64,000 nt of DNA from Bacteroidota bacterium (GTDB lineage Bacteria > Bacteroidota > Bacteroidia > Bacteroidales > Prolixibacteraceae), in NCBI GenBank assembly GCA_030698405.1, contig JAUYMU010000005.1:1-64000 (forward strand). The letters are read 5' to 3'. Position numbers and translations under genes: made by a program. Shown here piece after piece: positions 17,147 to 26,775 of this stretch (position 1 is the stretch's first letter; each line of letters begins with the position of its first letter). The notes beneath the pieces were generated by a model. That model was not told where the DNA came from. It made no database searches and worked only from the letters and a program-made list of their open reading frames with translations.

Positions 17147-20100
17147 ATGCGAAACGATTTACAAAATCTCCTAAATGAATTGGATTTACTCAGAAATGAG
17201 GCCGTTTTCTTCCTTGATGAAGAAAATTGGAAGTCGTTGGTAACTGCTGAGACAAGAAAGAAACTTGAAAAAATTAAGCCAACAGCCATTTATGTTTTTG
17301 ATGGCAATCCCTACATCCTTTTTTTCGATTTAACTGATATTGCTGATCCCGAACGGGAACAAACCATTCACAAGCAAGTATGGTCGTTCGACCAAGCACC
17401 ATTGGCTTTCGTTTTGAAAGGGAGTGATGTCAAAATTTACAATGCTTTTGCTTACGAGAAATCATTAAAGGCTCAAGGGTTACAAGAGATTCATTTAAAA
17501 GACGGAGAACGCAGGAAAATCTTTTCATTCTGGAACCTTCAAAGTGGGGCAACTTGGAAGTGGTTGCAGGAAAACTATAAAAAGAAAAAGCAAAATGATC
17601 GTGCAAAACGGGTTCATCAAAAGCTTTTCGATAACATAAAGACGGTCAGAGAGTATTTGAAGAAATCAAATGCAATCAACGATGATGCTGCCAATATTAT
17701 CATCTTACGTTTGATCTTTATCAGATATTTGATTGACCGAAACGTAGAAATCAATCCGGAATTCATAAGCGGAAAAACAATCGTTGAGCGACGGATTAGT
17801 TTTAGTGATCTTATTAAGAATCATGAAAAGCTAACACATTTCTTCAGCGATTTGAACTACATATTTAACGGTGTTCTATTTAAAGATGATATTGTATTGT
17901 CAATCGATCAGGCAGAATACCTTTCGTTTGTCTTTAGTGAAAAAGAAGGGTTCGATCGGCCAACATTGTTTGACGATTTCAAAGAATTCTATTTCAGTAT
18001 TTTTGATTTCAATATCATTCCGGTAGAGATGATTAGCGGTATCTATGAAAGCTTAATCGACCCGGAAACAAAAAATGCCGATTCTGCTTTTTATACACCG
18101 CTATTTATTGTCGAACACATTTTAACCAATACGCTTGATAAGTTCTTCGACCGAGTAGAAAACCAGAACAAATCAGAGTGTATGGTTTTTGACGCGTCAA
18201 TGGGATCAGGGATTTTCTTGGTTCAAGCCTTCCGCCGAATGGTTGACCGAGAAATAGAATTATCGGGAAAGAATCTTTCAAAGAAGCGTTTGTCTGAAAT
18301 TGCCACGAAAAATCTTTGGGGAATTGATGTCAATCCATCTGCTATTAAAGTAGCTTGTTTTTCGGTTTACATTGCCATCCTGGATTATGAAGACCCTGGA
18401 ACAATTATGGATCAGTTCCATTTCCGGGATTTAAACTTTCAACAAGCAGATTTTTTTGAGATAGAAGAGAAGCAAATATTAAATTCTCAGATCAAACAGA
18501 TCCCATTCGAATTCATTTTGGGAAATCCTCCGTGGAAAAAAGATAAATCGCCAAAACATTTGGCTTGGGTAAACAAACAGAAGATTTATAAAGAAGAAAT
18601 TATAGGCAAAATCGAAATTGCGCAAAACTTCCTGCTTCGGGCACGCGATTTCATGAAAGAAAATACTGTTTGTTCGCTCATTGTAACCAGCCCAGTTTTT
18701 TATAACATCTTGCCAACTTCAAAAACATTTAAGAACGAATTTCTTACTACAACCAACATATCAAGTATCCTCGATCTCTCACCTGTTCGGCGGTACATTT
18801 TTGATGGGAAAAAGGTTGAAATTGATGAAAAAACTGGGAAGAGGAAGACAAAGCGAATCAGTAATCCGGCTTTAATTATCACCTTCAAAAAGACAGATGG
18901 AAATTTTAGAGAAAGTGTAATTGAACATACATCGGTCAAGTCAAATTTCTTCACTAAACATTACAAGGCACTTGTTATCGAAAAATTTGACCGCAAACGA
19001 ATATTGCAAAGTCACTTTATCGACAATGAATGGATGTTTAAAGTTGCCCTTTACGGGAATGCTTTGGATTATAGGCTCTTGAGAAAAATAGAAGAGTCTA
19101 AAACAAAAATAATTGATCTGATTGATGGAAAAAAGATATTCAAAGGTACGGGTATTCTAAAAGGGAATATTACTGATTATAAATCTTTCCAGCCAATAAT
19201 TGACAAGCATATTCTTGAGAATGAAGATATAAAGGAATATTATACCCATAAAAACAACCCAAAGACAATAACAAAAAAGGAATCATTTATAAAAAGTGGA
19301 AAGCATGATCATTTATATGACGGTACCCAAATATTAATCAAAGAACAAGCAAAAGAGGAATCTGAATTAGTTATTTCATTCTCTAAGAACTACGTTTTCC
19401 GCAAAGGAGTGTTTGGGATTTCTTCGGAAGATTCTATTGTGATTACCGAACTTTATGGACATCTTATTTCGGATTTATACACTTACTATATCTTTTCAAC
19501 TTCTTGTGCATGGGGCGTTTCTACCAGACCCCAAATTAGACTAGATGAGGAGTATCTATCCTTTCCATTTTTAGAATCCAATCGAAGAGATGCATTTATT
19601 ACTCTTGTAAATGAATTTTTAGAACCAATTAGAATACATTATTCCCAAGAATTTACAAGGGGAAATCCTCCAATTAATGAAGAAGCCAAAAAAGTAATCA
19701 ATGAAATAATTTTTCAAACATACCAAGTCAATGGCTACGAAAAAGATTTAATTGATTACGTGTTAAATGTATCAAGATACCAGTTTCAGGAAAGCAAAAT
19801 TAACAAAGTCATAAAACCTGTGAGAAAGAATGATGGTATAGTTGATGCTTATGCCGATGTCTTTTTTTCTGAGCTTGAATCCATTTATCCCAATGAGCAC
19901 ATAAGTGTTGAGGTTTATAACCTCGATCATTTTGTTGCGTTGAATTTTGTGTTTTCAACCGAAAAGCCCATTGATAAGATTGATAACAAAACAAAGGGAA
20001 AAGATGAGTGGACAATCCTGAAAAAGATTTCCCAGACAGCATCTATGCCTCAACTCTCAAAAGATATTTTTATCCAAAAAGATGTCAAAGGATTTGAAGA

Positions 20101-20239
20101 GAATTCATTCTATATTATAAAACCTAATGAATACAAATGTTGGCACAGGGCTATGGCATGGTACGATGTCGCTGAGATTAAACAGATGATTGAAGCCGAC
20201 GAATTGGAGTATCTAAAAGAAAATCCTGATGCAATCTAG
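17147..20239 (+). CDS. Large N6-adenine DNA methyltransferase (Eco57I-like) of a two-gene restriction system
   Basis: About 1030 residues from the ATG at 17147. The N-terminal 170 residues form an accessory domain (WSFDQAPLAFVLKG, VKIYNAFAYE) seen in large restriction-methylation proteins. Motif X is SAFYTPLFIVEHIL, motif I DASMGSGIFLVQAF (from residue 349), and catalytic motif IV NPPW (460-463). The C-terminal half, about 500 residues, should hold target recognition. I see no nuclease motif in it, so cutting is probably done by the next gene, which it overlaps by 11 bases. No pglZ, brxC or drm genes lie nearby, which argues against BREX or DISARM. Low G+C relative to yicC and mnmA suggests acquisition. 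Confidence 0.85.
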   Translation: MRNDLQNLLNELDLLRNEAVFFLDEENWKSLVTAETRKKLEKIKPTAIYVFDGNPYILFFDLTDIADPEREQTIHKQVWSFDQAPLAFVLKGSDVKIYNAFAYEKSLKAQGLQEIHLKDGERRKIFSFWNLQSGATWKWLQENYKKKKQNDRAKRVHQKLFDNIKTVREYLKKSNAINDDAANIIILRLIFIRYLIDRNVEINPEFISGKTIVERRISFSDLIKNHEKLTHFFSDLNYIFNGVLFKDDIVLSIDQAEYLSFVFSEKEGFDRPTLFDDFKEFYFSIFDFNIIPVEMISGIYESLIDPETKNADSAFYTPLFIVEHILTNTLDKFFDRVENQNKSECMVFDASMGSGIFLVQAFRRMVDREIELSGKNLSKKRLSEIATKNLWGIDVNPSAIKVACFSVYIAILDYEDPGTIMDQFHFRDLNFQQADFFEIEEKQILNSQIKQIPFEFILGNPPWKKDKSPKHLAWVNKQKIYKEEIIGKIEIAQNFLLRARDFMKENTVCSLIVTSPVFYNILPTSKTFKNEFLTTTNISSILDLSPVRRYIFDGKKVEIDEKTGKRKTKRISNPALIITFKKTDGNFRESVIEHTSVKSNFFTKHYKALVIEKFDRKRILQSHFIDNEWMFKVALYGNALDYRLLRKIEESKTKIIDLIDGKKIFKGTGILKGNITDYKSFQPIIDKHILENEDIKEYYTHKNNPKTITKKESFIKSGKHDHLYDGTQILIKEQAKEESELVISFSKNYVFRKGVFGISSEDSIVITELYGHLISDLYTYYIFSTSCAWGVSTRPQIRLDEEYLSFPFLESNRRDAFITLVNEFLEPIRIHYSQEFTRGNPPINEEAKKVINEIIFQTYQVNGYEKDLIDYVLNVSRYQFQESKINKVIKPVRKNDGIVDAYADVFFSELESIYPNEHISVEVYNLDHFVALNFVFSTEKPIDKIDNKTKGKDEWTILKKISQTASMPQLSKDIFIQKDVKGFEENSFYIIKPNEYKCWHRAMAWYDVAEIKQMIEADELEYLKENPDAI

Positions 20240-20972
20240 TCCACGCCAGTTTAACAAACAAAGAATCCATAAGAATCCAACTGGCGGAATTATTAAAACC
20301 ACGGTTGATCAGATTATGCGATATGTGATTGATTGTTACTTATATATGCTTGAAGAAAAACCTCAATTTTCAAAATCGGATTTTAAGGAGACAACAACTT
20401 ACAAGTTTGAAGATCTTTTATCAGACAGATTTGTAGACGACTATCTTAGAAAAAGAAGGAAAGAATATTTCTCTCATACACTTCTGAATCAAATAATTTT
20501 CACAAAACAATCATCTGAAAATTACATTAACTGTTTCACTCACATACATCAACCGGATTTAATTGATATTTATGTCACAAATCTTCAGATAGACAAAGAA
20601 CTTAGTTCTAATCCTCAACCCTATTTTGCGATAGAATGTAAAAGGATTAGAAAATCAAGTTCCATAGATGAATATGTTGGTGATATCAAAAAGTTTACAG
20701 AACGAATTCATTCTCAACCCCGATTACCCTACGAAGGTCAAATCGCTTTCATAGAGAAATCTCAATATCCTCATAATGTTACTAAAGAAAAGATCAATAA
20801 TAAGTTGGGAATGCATGAGTCTATCAAGACAATTCAACCTTTGAAGCACAAACAATTTCATGAAATGTTCGATGGAAGTTATTGTTCAAAGCATCTAAAA
20901 AATTTCGGTATCAAAAACGAATTTGCAATTTACCATCTGATGCTTAATTACACTCAAATCGTAACTGATTAA
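20229..20972 (+). CDS. PD-(D/E)XK nuclease partner of the methyltransferase
   Basis: A 247-residue protein starting 11 bases before the methyltransferase stop. A PD-(D/E)XK active site is visible: Pro109-Asp110 in HQPDLIDIYV and Glu136-Cys-Lys138 in YFAIECKRIR, about 25 residues apart on successive strands. The N-terminal 90 residues are helical and basic (DYLRKRRKEYF), possibly binding DNA. I do not recognise a named restriction family. With the preceding gene it forms a plausible restriction-modification pair: the large protein marks self DNA and this one cuts unmarked DNA. It ends 6 bases before the convergent mnmA stop. Confidence 0.75.
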   Translation: MQSSPRQFNKQRIHKNPTGGIIKTTVDQIMRYVIDCYLYMLEEKPQFSKSDFKETTTYKFEDLLSDRFVDDYLRKRRKEYFSHTLLNQIIFTKQSSENYINCFTHIHQPDLIDIYVTNLQIDKELSSNPQPYFAIECKRIRKSSSIDEYVGDIKKFTERIHSQPRLPYEGQIAFIEKSQYPHNVTKEKINNKLGMHESIKTIQPLKHKQFHEMFDGSYCSKHLKNFGIKNEFAIYHLMLNYTQIVTD

Positions 20973-20978
20973 TTTCTT

Positions 20979-22157
20979 TTAAGCAATTACACCCGAGCCG
21001 ATCAATTCATCGCCATCGTACCATGCGGCAAACTGGCCGGAAGTAATACCGCGCTGTTCCTCATCAAAGATGATGTACATGCCTTCTTCGCGCTGGAAAA
21101 TGGTTGCTTTTTCGAGTGGTTGTCGGTATCGGATGCGAAGATCGTATCTCCGGTTTTCTCCTGAATTCATTATCAAATCAGTTCGTATCCAGTGAATTTC
21201 TTCGTTCGGAATAAAAAGACCCGGACGGTACAATCCCGGATGTTCGGTTCCTTCGCCGACATATAAAATATTCCGGTTTACGTCGGTTCCCAGAACAAAA
21301 AGCGGATTGTGATGACCGCCAATATTTAGTCCTTTCCGTTGTCCAACGGTGTAATAATGAGCGCCGCGGTGCTCGCCGATGACTTCACCGTTCCATGGTT
21401 TGTATGGAAATGCGGAACAAAGCTTGCGGAAGTTCTCTTCGGATTTTTCAACATTCTTTTTCTTGGCGATAAATTCAGCCGGAATTTCAATCACGTTGCC
21501 GGTTTTTGGTTCCAGTTGTTGCTGAAGGAAGGTTGGTAAATCGACTTTCCCTACAAAGCAAATGCCTTGTGAATCTTTGCGCTCTGCGGAAGGGAGATTG
21601 GCATGACGGGCAATTTCCCGCACTTCAGGTTTCTCCAGATGACCAATAGGAAACATGGCTTTCGACAATTGATATTGATTTAACTGGCACAGGAAATAGC
21701 TCTGATCTTTGTTGTCGTCTTTTCCGGCGAGCAATTGATGAATGGTCTGACCATCTTTTTCAAATTCCGCTTTTCGGCAATAATGTCCGGTTGCCACAAA
21801 GTCGGCATTGTATTTCAGACATTCGTCCAGAAAAATATCGAATTTGATTTCGCGGTTGCAAAGTACATCAGGATTTGGAGTTCGTCCCTTGCTGTATTCT
21901 GCAAACATGTAATCAACCACGCGTTTTTTGTAATCCACACTCAGGTCAACAATGTGGAATGGAATTTCGAGTTTTTTTGCCACCATTTCGGCAATCATGG
22001 CATCGTCTTCCCAGGTACAGCGGGATGTAATGGTTCCGGTTCGGTCGTGCCAGTTCACCATGAACAAAGCAACCACGTCATAACCTTGTTGTTTAAGTAA
22101 ATAGGCTGCAACACTCGAATCAACACCTCCTGAAAGACCTATCACAACACGTTTCAT
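20979..22157 (-). CDS. mnmA: tRNA-specific 2-thiouridylase
   Basis: Thiolates U34 of tRNAs for Lys, Glu and Gln. I start at the ATG at 22157 (MKRVVIGLSGGVDSS), since the family begins here; a further ATG 12 codons upstream is possible. The PP-loop SGGVDSS binds ATP. Catalytic cysteines are in NPDVLCNREIKFD and SQGICFVGK. YTVGQRKGLNIGG and the C-terminal GQFAAWYDGDELIGSGVI complete the family pattern. The product has about 392 residues. It is convergent with the restriction pair. Confidence 0.95.
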   Translation of the reverse strand: MKRVVIGLSGGVDSSVAAYLLKQQGYDVVALFMVNWHDRTGTITSRCTWEDDAMIAEMVAKKLEIPFHIVDLSVDYKKRVVDYMFAEYSKGRTPNPDVLCNREIKFDIFLDECLKYNADFVATGHYCRKAEFEKDGQTIHQLLAGKDDNKDQSYFLCQLNQYQLSKAMFPIGHLEKPEVREIARHANLPSAERKDSQGICFVGKVDLPTFLQQQLEPKTGNVIEIPAEFIAKKKNVEKSEENFRKLCSAFPYKPWNGEVIGEHRGAHYYTVGQRKGLNIGGHHNPLFVLGTDVNRNILYVGEGTEHPGLYRPGLFIPNEEIHWIRTDLIMNSGENRRYDLRIRYRQPLEKATIFQREEGMYIIFDEEQRGITSGQFAAWYDGDELIGSGVIA

Positions 22158-22277
22158 AGGATGCTCTTGTTTCAAATTCAAAGTTTGCTTCATTGGTCTT
22201 GATGGCGATTTAAACTTATGGGTTTAACCCAGTTTCTGTAGGCAGATGATTTTTGTACTGAATAAAAATTGGGTAGG

Positions 22278-22285
22278 CAAAAGTA
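22278..22285 (-). promoter_or_regulatory. Probable -7 promoter element for mnmA
   Basis: On the minus strand TACTTTTG (complement of CAAAAGTA) fits TAnnTTTG. It lies between the stop of the LuxR gene and mnmA, leaving a leader of about 115 bases. The leader has no obvious riboswitch. Confidence 0.4.
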
Positions 22286-22316
22286 TAGAAAACCGGCAAG
22301 TATTCCAACGTTCAGT

Positions 22317-22919
22317 TTAGATCAGTTCATCCTGATTAATATCGCCAACATCAATAATCTTTTTCAGGATGGCATACATGGTCATTCCCGATGCGGATTT
22401 GATACCTGTTTTTTCCGAGATATTTTTGCGGTGAGAGATCACTGTGTGGGTGCTTACGGACAAATGATCGGCGATTTCCTTGTTTGAATAGCCTTTTGTG
22501 ATGAGCTGCAGAACTTCTATTTCGCGTTTGGTGAGTTCGGTGTCGGTTTCTTTTATATTGTTTGCAAGGAAGGAATTCAGAATTTCATTCACCTTGTAGC
22601 AAATTAAAGCAGGGGCATCGTATAGATTTATAGATTGGTTAGAATGTGCTGAATTTGCTTCGAGATGGAATGTTAGAAACTGAACTGTGCTTGCTGAAGA
22701 AAGGATTTGCCGGATAAATGTGCCACTTTTTTCAAATTCGTGGGCAGTGCCTATTACCAGAATACTTCCGTTTAACTGCTGATAATCAATGATCTCGTCG
22801 CCACGGTGAAGTGCAATTACTTCGCCCGCAAGGCTGCCTTTCAGTATTTCGGTAAGTCCTGCCAAAACAATGTCAGAAGTACTGATCACCACGATGGATC
22901 TGTTCGGGTTGCTATTCAT
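22317..22919 (-). CDS. LuxR-type transcriptional regulator
   Basis: A 200-residue protein with a C-terminal LuxR/FixJ helix-turn-helix at about 130-190: LTKREIEVLQLITKGYSNKEIADHLSVSTHTVISHRKNI. The N-terminal 110 residues look like a degenerate receiver domain (SIVVISTSDIVLAGLTEIL) but the phospho-acceptor aspartate pattern is not convincing. It overlaps the upstream hemerythrin gene by 8 bases, so the two are made together. A redox or nitric oxide signal sensed by the partner could set its activity; that is inference. Confidence 0.88.
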   Translation of the reverse strand: MNSNPNRSIVVISTSDIVLAGLTEILKGSLAGEVIALHRGDEIIDYQQLNGSILVIGTAHEFEKSGTFIRQILSSASTVQFLTFHLEANSAHSNQSINLYDAPALICYKVNEILNSFLANNIKETDTELTKREIEVLQLITKGYSNKEIADHLSVSTHTVISHRKNISEKTGIKSASGMTMYAILKKIIDVGDINQDELI

Positions 22920-23643
22920 GGCTTTCCAGTAACTTTTCGAGCTGTTTTACCTTGGGAATTAAAATGTGATCTTCGATGCGCGAATGGTTTTTCAAGTCTT
23001 TTTCGAACATAAATAAGTTTGCCAGAAATGAATTTCCTCGATTTTGGTCGTAGTTTGGCGGTAAATATTTGATTATGATATTTTTAAGGTCATCCATCTT
23101 GTCGTCCATCTGCGAATGTTCTTTCTCGAAACTGGTGATTGAAAAATCCGGGTATTTTTTTGTAAACTGATTCCTGATTTCCGGATTTGTAATGACTGCA
23201 TTTAATTCAAGAATATATGGAAACATCTCGCGTTCCTCGAAATTGATATGAATCACGAATTTCTCCTTGAATTTGGCATAAAACTTCCGAACCAGACCAT
23301 TGTCGGTGCTTTCATCAGGGCTCGCCAACAGAAAAAGTTCAATCAACCGGTCGTTTTCCGGAATCAGGTAATCAATGTAATACCGGTGTGTTTTGATGAG
23401 GTAATCAATTACCATAGAAACGGGAAAGTCGAGCAGTCGTTTTTCAGGAAAATAGGCTTCGTAATGAAATACATTGATTGTTTCAACGAAAAAATTGAGG
23501 TCAATTCCCTTTTCCGCACAAATATCCCTGATGGTTTTGTCGCCAAAACCAAGTTGAATGCCAAGTCGGTTGATTACCGGCAACAATGAATGATCTTTCA
23601 GAATGACTGATGCGAGTTTGCTGTTTTCGTTAAACAATTCCAT
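22912..23643 (-). CDS. Hemerythrin-domain protein, RIC/ScdA-like
   Basis: A 243-residue protein. The first 70 residues resemble the DUF542 cap of iron-sulphur repair proteins (LPVINRLGIQLGFGDKTI, IDLNFFVETINVF), but the usual paired cysteines are absent. The remainder is a hemerythrin helical bundle with di-iron ligands suggested by KTHRYYIDYL, HINFEEREMFPYI, KEHSQMDDKM and NHSRIEDHILIP. Such proteins bind oxygen or nitric oxide and can repair damaged iron-sulphur centres. Coupling with a LuxR regulator by an 8-base overlap suggests a sensing or response unit. Confidence 0.85.
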   Translation of the reverse strand: MELFNENSKLASVILKDHSLLPVINRLGIQLGFGDKTIRDICAEKGIDLNFFVETINVFHYEAYFPEKRLLDFPVSMVIDYLIKTHRYYIDYLIPENDRLIELFLLASPDESTDNGLVRKFYAKFKEKFVIHINFEEREMFPYILELNAVITNPEIRNQFTKKYPDFSITSFEKEHSQMDDKMDDLKNIIIKYLPPNYDQNRGNSFLANLFMFEKDLKNHSRIEDHILIPKVKQLEKLLESHE

Positions 23644-23785
23644 ACCCCGAAAATTTAATTGATTGATTTGAATAGGACAATGTTTTCCATTAAAAGTTCA
23701 TCATTTGGGAAGTACTGATAAAAATACAACCCTTGCGGCCAACGTTAATGTGTAACTGAGGACGTAGAGAAAAATGAGGTATATA

Positions 23786-23960
23786 TTAGTCGATTAGTTC
23801 TGTTATTGTTTCAAAAATGTTTTTTGCACTCTCGTATAATGCCAGCGCATCTTTCCGGGTAGGCTTGCCAGAAGCAATCATTCCAATCTTCAAGAATTCG
23901 TTCACAGTTGATCAAGTCGGCTTTTGCAAAATCAAGCCATTGCTGGGTGCTTGTTTTCAT
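23786..23960 (-). pseudogene. HEPN-domain toxin remnant with internal deletion
   Basis: From the ATG at 23960 the frame gives MKTSTQQWLDFAKADLINCE.., the standard start of a HEPN protein. It soon runs out of frame. A second frame downstream gives IASGKPTRKDALALYESAKN and ends ETITELID at 23786, the standard HEPN C-terminus. The central part, about half the domain with the catalytic R-X4-6-H region, is missing. It overlaps the nucleotidyltransferase gene by 29 bases, the usual MNT-HEPN order. The toxin is therefore dead. Confidence 0.8.
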
Positions 23961-24246
23961 AAATAACTATTCCTTTGCTTAAAATTTCTTTGGAGAATGA
24001 ACTGCCTGTTTCAACGAACTGTTTATACATTGGCAGGGTGTAAACTATCAGATCAACAGGTACTTGCTTCGAAATATTTAAAATGTGTTCGCTTACAGAA
24101 ATGTATAAATTCGTTTTTTCCTGAAACGTTTGTGGTATAAATTCATCGTTCGTAACCACTAGTAAATCAATGTCACTGTCAATGTGCGGGGTGCCATATG
24201 CATAAGACCCAAAAAGAAATACCCGGTATGGATTTAGCTCTTTCAA
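23932..24246 (-). CDS. MNT-type nucleotidyltransferase antitoxin (start codon uncertain)
   Basis: A minimal nucleotidyltransferase with the active-site block FLFGSYAYGTP then DSDIDLLVV, as in MNT antitoxins that AMPylate HEPN toxins. The only near start is a TTG at 24246 beside the family core. The reading frame continues upstream for about 15 more codons (TYIQQLKEKLKE) that match the normal MNT N-terminus but contain no ATG. The native start may have been lost. With its HEPN partner broken, it is probably a decaying module. Confidence 0.8.
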   Translation of the reverse strand: MKELNPYRVFLFGSYAYGTPHIDSDIDLLVVTNDEFIPQTFQEKTNLYISVSEHILNISKQVPVDLIVYTLPMYKQFVETGSSFSKEILSKGIVIYENKHPAMA

Positions 24247-24356
24247 TTTCTCTTTAAGTTGTTGTATATACGTATTATCAGTTTGCTTGATTTATTTTTT
24301 TGCAAGATACAAAGTATTTTGCTTTACTGGAAATTTCAGTTCTTAAACTAAGAAAA

Positions 24357-24380
24357 CCCCACTTTTGGTGAGGCTTTCGA
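24357..24380 (-). terminator. Rho-independent terminator of the RhlE-like helicase gene
   Basis: On the minus strand CCTCAC, loop CAAAA, GTGGGG is followed by TTTTCTTAG. It lies about 35 bases past the helicase stop. One G-U pair is needed. No gene occupies 24293-24413. Confidence 0.55.
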
Positions 24381-24413
24381 ATCTTTATTTGATAAGAATC
24401 AATAATTTTTTGT

Positions 24414-25724
24414 TTATGGCCGTCTGCTCCAGAAACTTCTTTTGGGTTTCGGTTCGGGCTGCGATGATGGATGATTGCTTGGTCTTGGTTCGCGGTTGCC
24501 GGAGGTTTCCCTCACTGCCTGTCCGTTGTGTTCCCGCCTGATGGGTTTCCTTGCCGTTTTTGCAGGAGCTTTTTCAGGAGTAAAATCGGTCATTGCATAC
24601 GGATGATCAGTTACCACCGGAATGTTTTGTGAAATTAACCGCTGAATGTCGCGCAAAAACATGATTTCGGTGTTATCGCAAAATGAAAGTGCGATACCGC
24701 TTTGTCCTGCACGGCCAGTTCTCCCGATACGGTGGATATACGTTTCCGGAATATTTGGGATTTCGTAATTGATTACATGCGACAAATCGTCCACGTCAAT
24801 TCCGCGGGCAGCAATATCAGTCGCAACCAATACACGTATTTTTCCGCCTTTAAAGTCTGAAAGTGCTTTCTGACGGGCGTTTTGCGATTTGTTACCATGA
24901 ATGGCCTGTGCCTGATGTCCGTTTTTCTGAAGGAACTGAACGACTTTGTCGGCGCCATGTTTTGTTCTGGTGAAAACCAATGCAGAGATTATTTCCTGAT
25001 TTCTCAGGAGATGAAGCAGCAAACTGCGTTTGTCGGCATAATTCACCATGTACATTTGTTGCTCAACCTTTTCCGCAGTGGTTACTTCGGGAGTAACCTC
25101 AACTTTTACCGGATTTTTCAGGATCGTAGCCGAAAGTTTTACGATGTCGGTTGGCATGGTAGCCGAGAAAAAGAGCGACTGACGTTCTCTGGGTAATTCA
25201 GCGATGATGCGTTTTACATCATGTATAAAACCCATGTCGAGCATCCGGTCGGCTTCGTCGAGCACAAATAATTCTATGTTTCGCAGGTCGATATATCCCT
25301 GATTCATCAAATCAAGCAAACGGCCCGGAGTGGCAATCAGAATGTCGATTCCCTGGCGCAAAGCGTCGGTTTGTGGCCGTTCGCCAACACCACCATAAAT
25401 TACAGCATGTTTCAGTCCGGCATATCGTCCGTAAGCTCCAAAACTTTCGCCAATCTGTATGGCCAGCTCGCGGGTAGGGGTTACTATCAGGCACTTAATT
25501 TTACGTTTCCCTATAGCCGGAATGTGCGTATCGTAAAGTATCTGGATGATCGGAATGGCAAAAGCTGCAGTTTTTCCGGTTCCTGTCTGTGCACAACCAA
25601 GTAAATCTTTTCGCTGAAGTATAATGGGTATTGCTTGTTCCTGAATTGGGGTTGGTTTTGTGTAACCTTCTGTTTTTAAAGCCCTCAGGATGGGCTCAAT
25701 TAAATCTAAATTTTCAAATGACAT
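24414..25724 (-). CDS. DEAD-box RNA helicase, RhlE-like
   Basis: An ATP-dependent RNA helicase of 436 residues from the ATG at 25724 ([16 protein letters not shown]); a longer frame upstream lacks homologous sequence. Motifs in order: Q-motif TPIQEQAIP, Walker [23 protein letters not shown] in [16 protein letters not shown] in [16 protein letters not shown] and [18 protein letters not shown] is typical of RhlE. The C-terminal 75 residues are basic and Pro/Arg-rich (ending [11 protein letters not shown]), a low-complexity RNA-binding tail. Likely acts in rRNA or mRNA remodelling. Confidence 0.95.
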   Translation of the reverse strand: MSFENLDLIEPILRALKTEGYTKPTPIQEQAIPIILQRKDLLGCAQTGTGKTAAFAIPIIQILYDTHIPAIGKRKIKCLIVTPTRELAIQIGESFGAYGRYAGLKHAVIYGGVGERPQTDALRQGIDILIATPGRLLDLMNQGYIDLRNIELFVLDEADRMLDMGFIHDVKRIIAELPRERQSLFFSATMPTDIVKLSATILKNPVKVEVTPEVTTAEKVEQQMYMVNYADKRSLLLHLLRNQEIISALVFTRTKHGADKVVQFLQKNGHQAQAIHGNKSQNARQKALSDFKGGKIRVLVATDIAARGIDVDDLSHVINYEIPNIPETYIHRIGRTGRAGQSGIALSFCDNTEIMFLRDIQRLISQNIPVVTDHPYAMTDFTPEKAPAKTARKPIRREHNGQAVRETSGNREPRPSNHPSSQPEPKPKRSFWSRRP

Positions 25725-25929
25725 TTTATTTATTTGGAAAGACCGCGTTTTCTTAAAATCGTTCGGTGGCCTTTGTGTTATGGCAGCAAATTTAGTCATT
25801 AATCCGACAACCAGCCTGCATTCAGGATTAATTGTGGTGTTGAGCTGTAAAAGAATAAGTTACGGTGATGTTTGATCGATTTTTTGATTGAAAGATGATT
25901 TTATTGATGTGTATTTCTGTAACAATCCA

Positions 25930-25937
25930 TAACTTTG
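25930..25937 (+). promoter_or_regulatory. -7 promoter element of the AIM24 gene
   Basis: TAACTTTG fits TAnnTTTG and lies 43 bases before the ATG at 25981. It probably drives this gene and the following acidic-protein gene. Confidence 0.5.
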
Positions 25938-25980
25938 TCCGACACATTTAACCAAGTTCGGATTAATAAAAATTCATTTC

Positions 25981-26748
25981 ATGCAATCACACGAAATTGA
26001 TTACAAAATTATGGGTCACGATGTTCAGTTGGTGGAAATTGAACTCGACTCAGGAGAAACAGTGATCGCCGAGGCCGGCGCAATGCTTTATATGGAAGAC
26101 GGAATAAGCTTCGAGTCAAAAATGGGCGATGGGTCGAACCCCCGTGCCGGATTTTTTGACAAAGTACTTTCGGCAGGTTCGCGCCTGATTACCGGCGAGT
26201 CGTTGTTCATTACCCATTTTACCAATCAGGGATGGGGCAAAAAACATGTAGCTTTTTCGGCTCCATATCCCGGAACAATTATTCCGGTCAGCCTTACTCA
26301 ATATCATGGAACGCTGATCGTTCAGAAGGATGCATTTTTATGTGCAGCCCTTGGTACAAAAATTTCCATGCGATTTAACCGTAAACTGGGCGCAGGATTT
26401 TTTGGGGGCGAAGGTTTTATCCTCCAAACATTGCAGGGCGATGGAAAAGTATTTATCCACGCCGGGGGAACGGTGATCGAACGTCAGTTAAACAACGAAT
26501 TGTTAAGGGTTGATACCGGCTGCGTTGTGGCTTTTGAAGAATCCATTGATTTCGACATCCAACAGGCCGGAGGTTTACGTTCCATGGTTTTTGGCGGCGA
26601 AGGTTTGTTCCTTGCAACTTTGCGCGGAACCGGAAAAGTTTGGTTACAGTCGATGCCTATCCGCAAATTGGTGGCACAACTTAGTTCATTTGGACCCAAC
26701 AGCCGCAAGGAATCAAGCGGTGGTTTGCTGAATAATATTTTCGAATAA
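25981..26748 (+). CDS. AIM24 / TIGR00266 family protein
   Basis: A 255-residue protein of the AIM24 family, built of repeated beta segments: [68 protein letters not shown] and [22 protein letters not shown]. Length and order are typical. Biochemical function is not established in bacteria; the mitochondrial relative affects inner-membrane organisation. The next gene starts 27 bases downstream on the same strand, suggesting cotranscription. Confidence 0.93.
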   Translation: MQSHEIDYKIMGHDVQLVEIELDSGETVIAEAGAMLYMEDGISFESKMGDGSNPRAGFFDKVLSAGSRLITGESLFITHFTNQGWGKKHVAFSAPYPGTIIPVSLTQYHGTLIVQKDAFLCAALGTKISMRFNRKLGAGFFGGEGFILQTLQGDGKVFIHAGGTVIERQLNNELLRVDTGCVVAFEESIDFDIQQAGGLRSMVFGGEGLFLATLRGTGKVWLQSMPIRKLVAQLSSFGPNSRKESSGGLLNNIFE

Positions 26749-26775
26749 GCATAGAGGGAAACAAATCAAAAGAAC

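Noticed and set aside
17147-20239. PglX of a BREX system
   Set aside because: No pglZ, brxC or brxL genes are nearby, and the gene is followed directly by its own nuclease gene.
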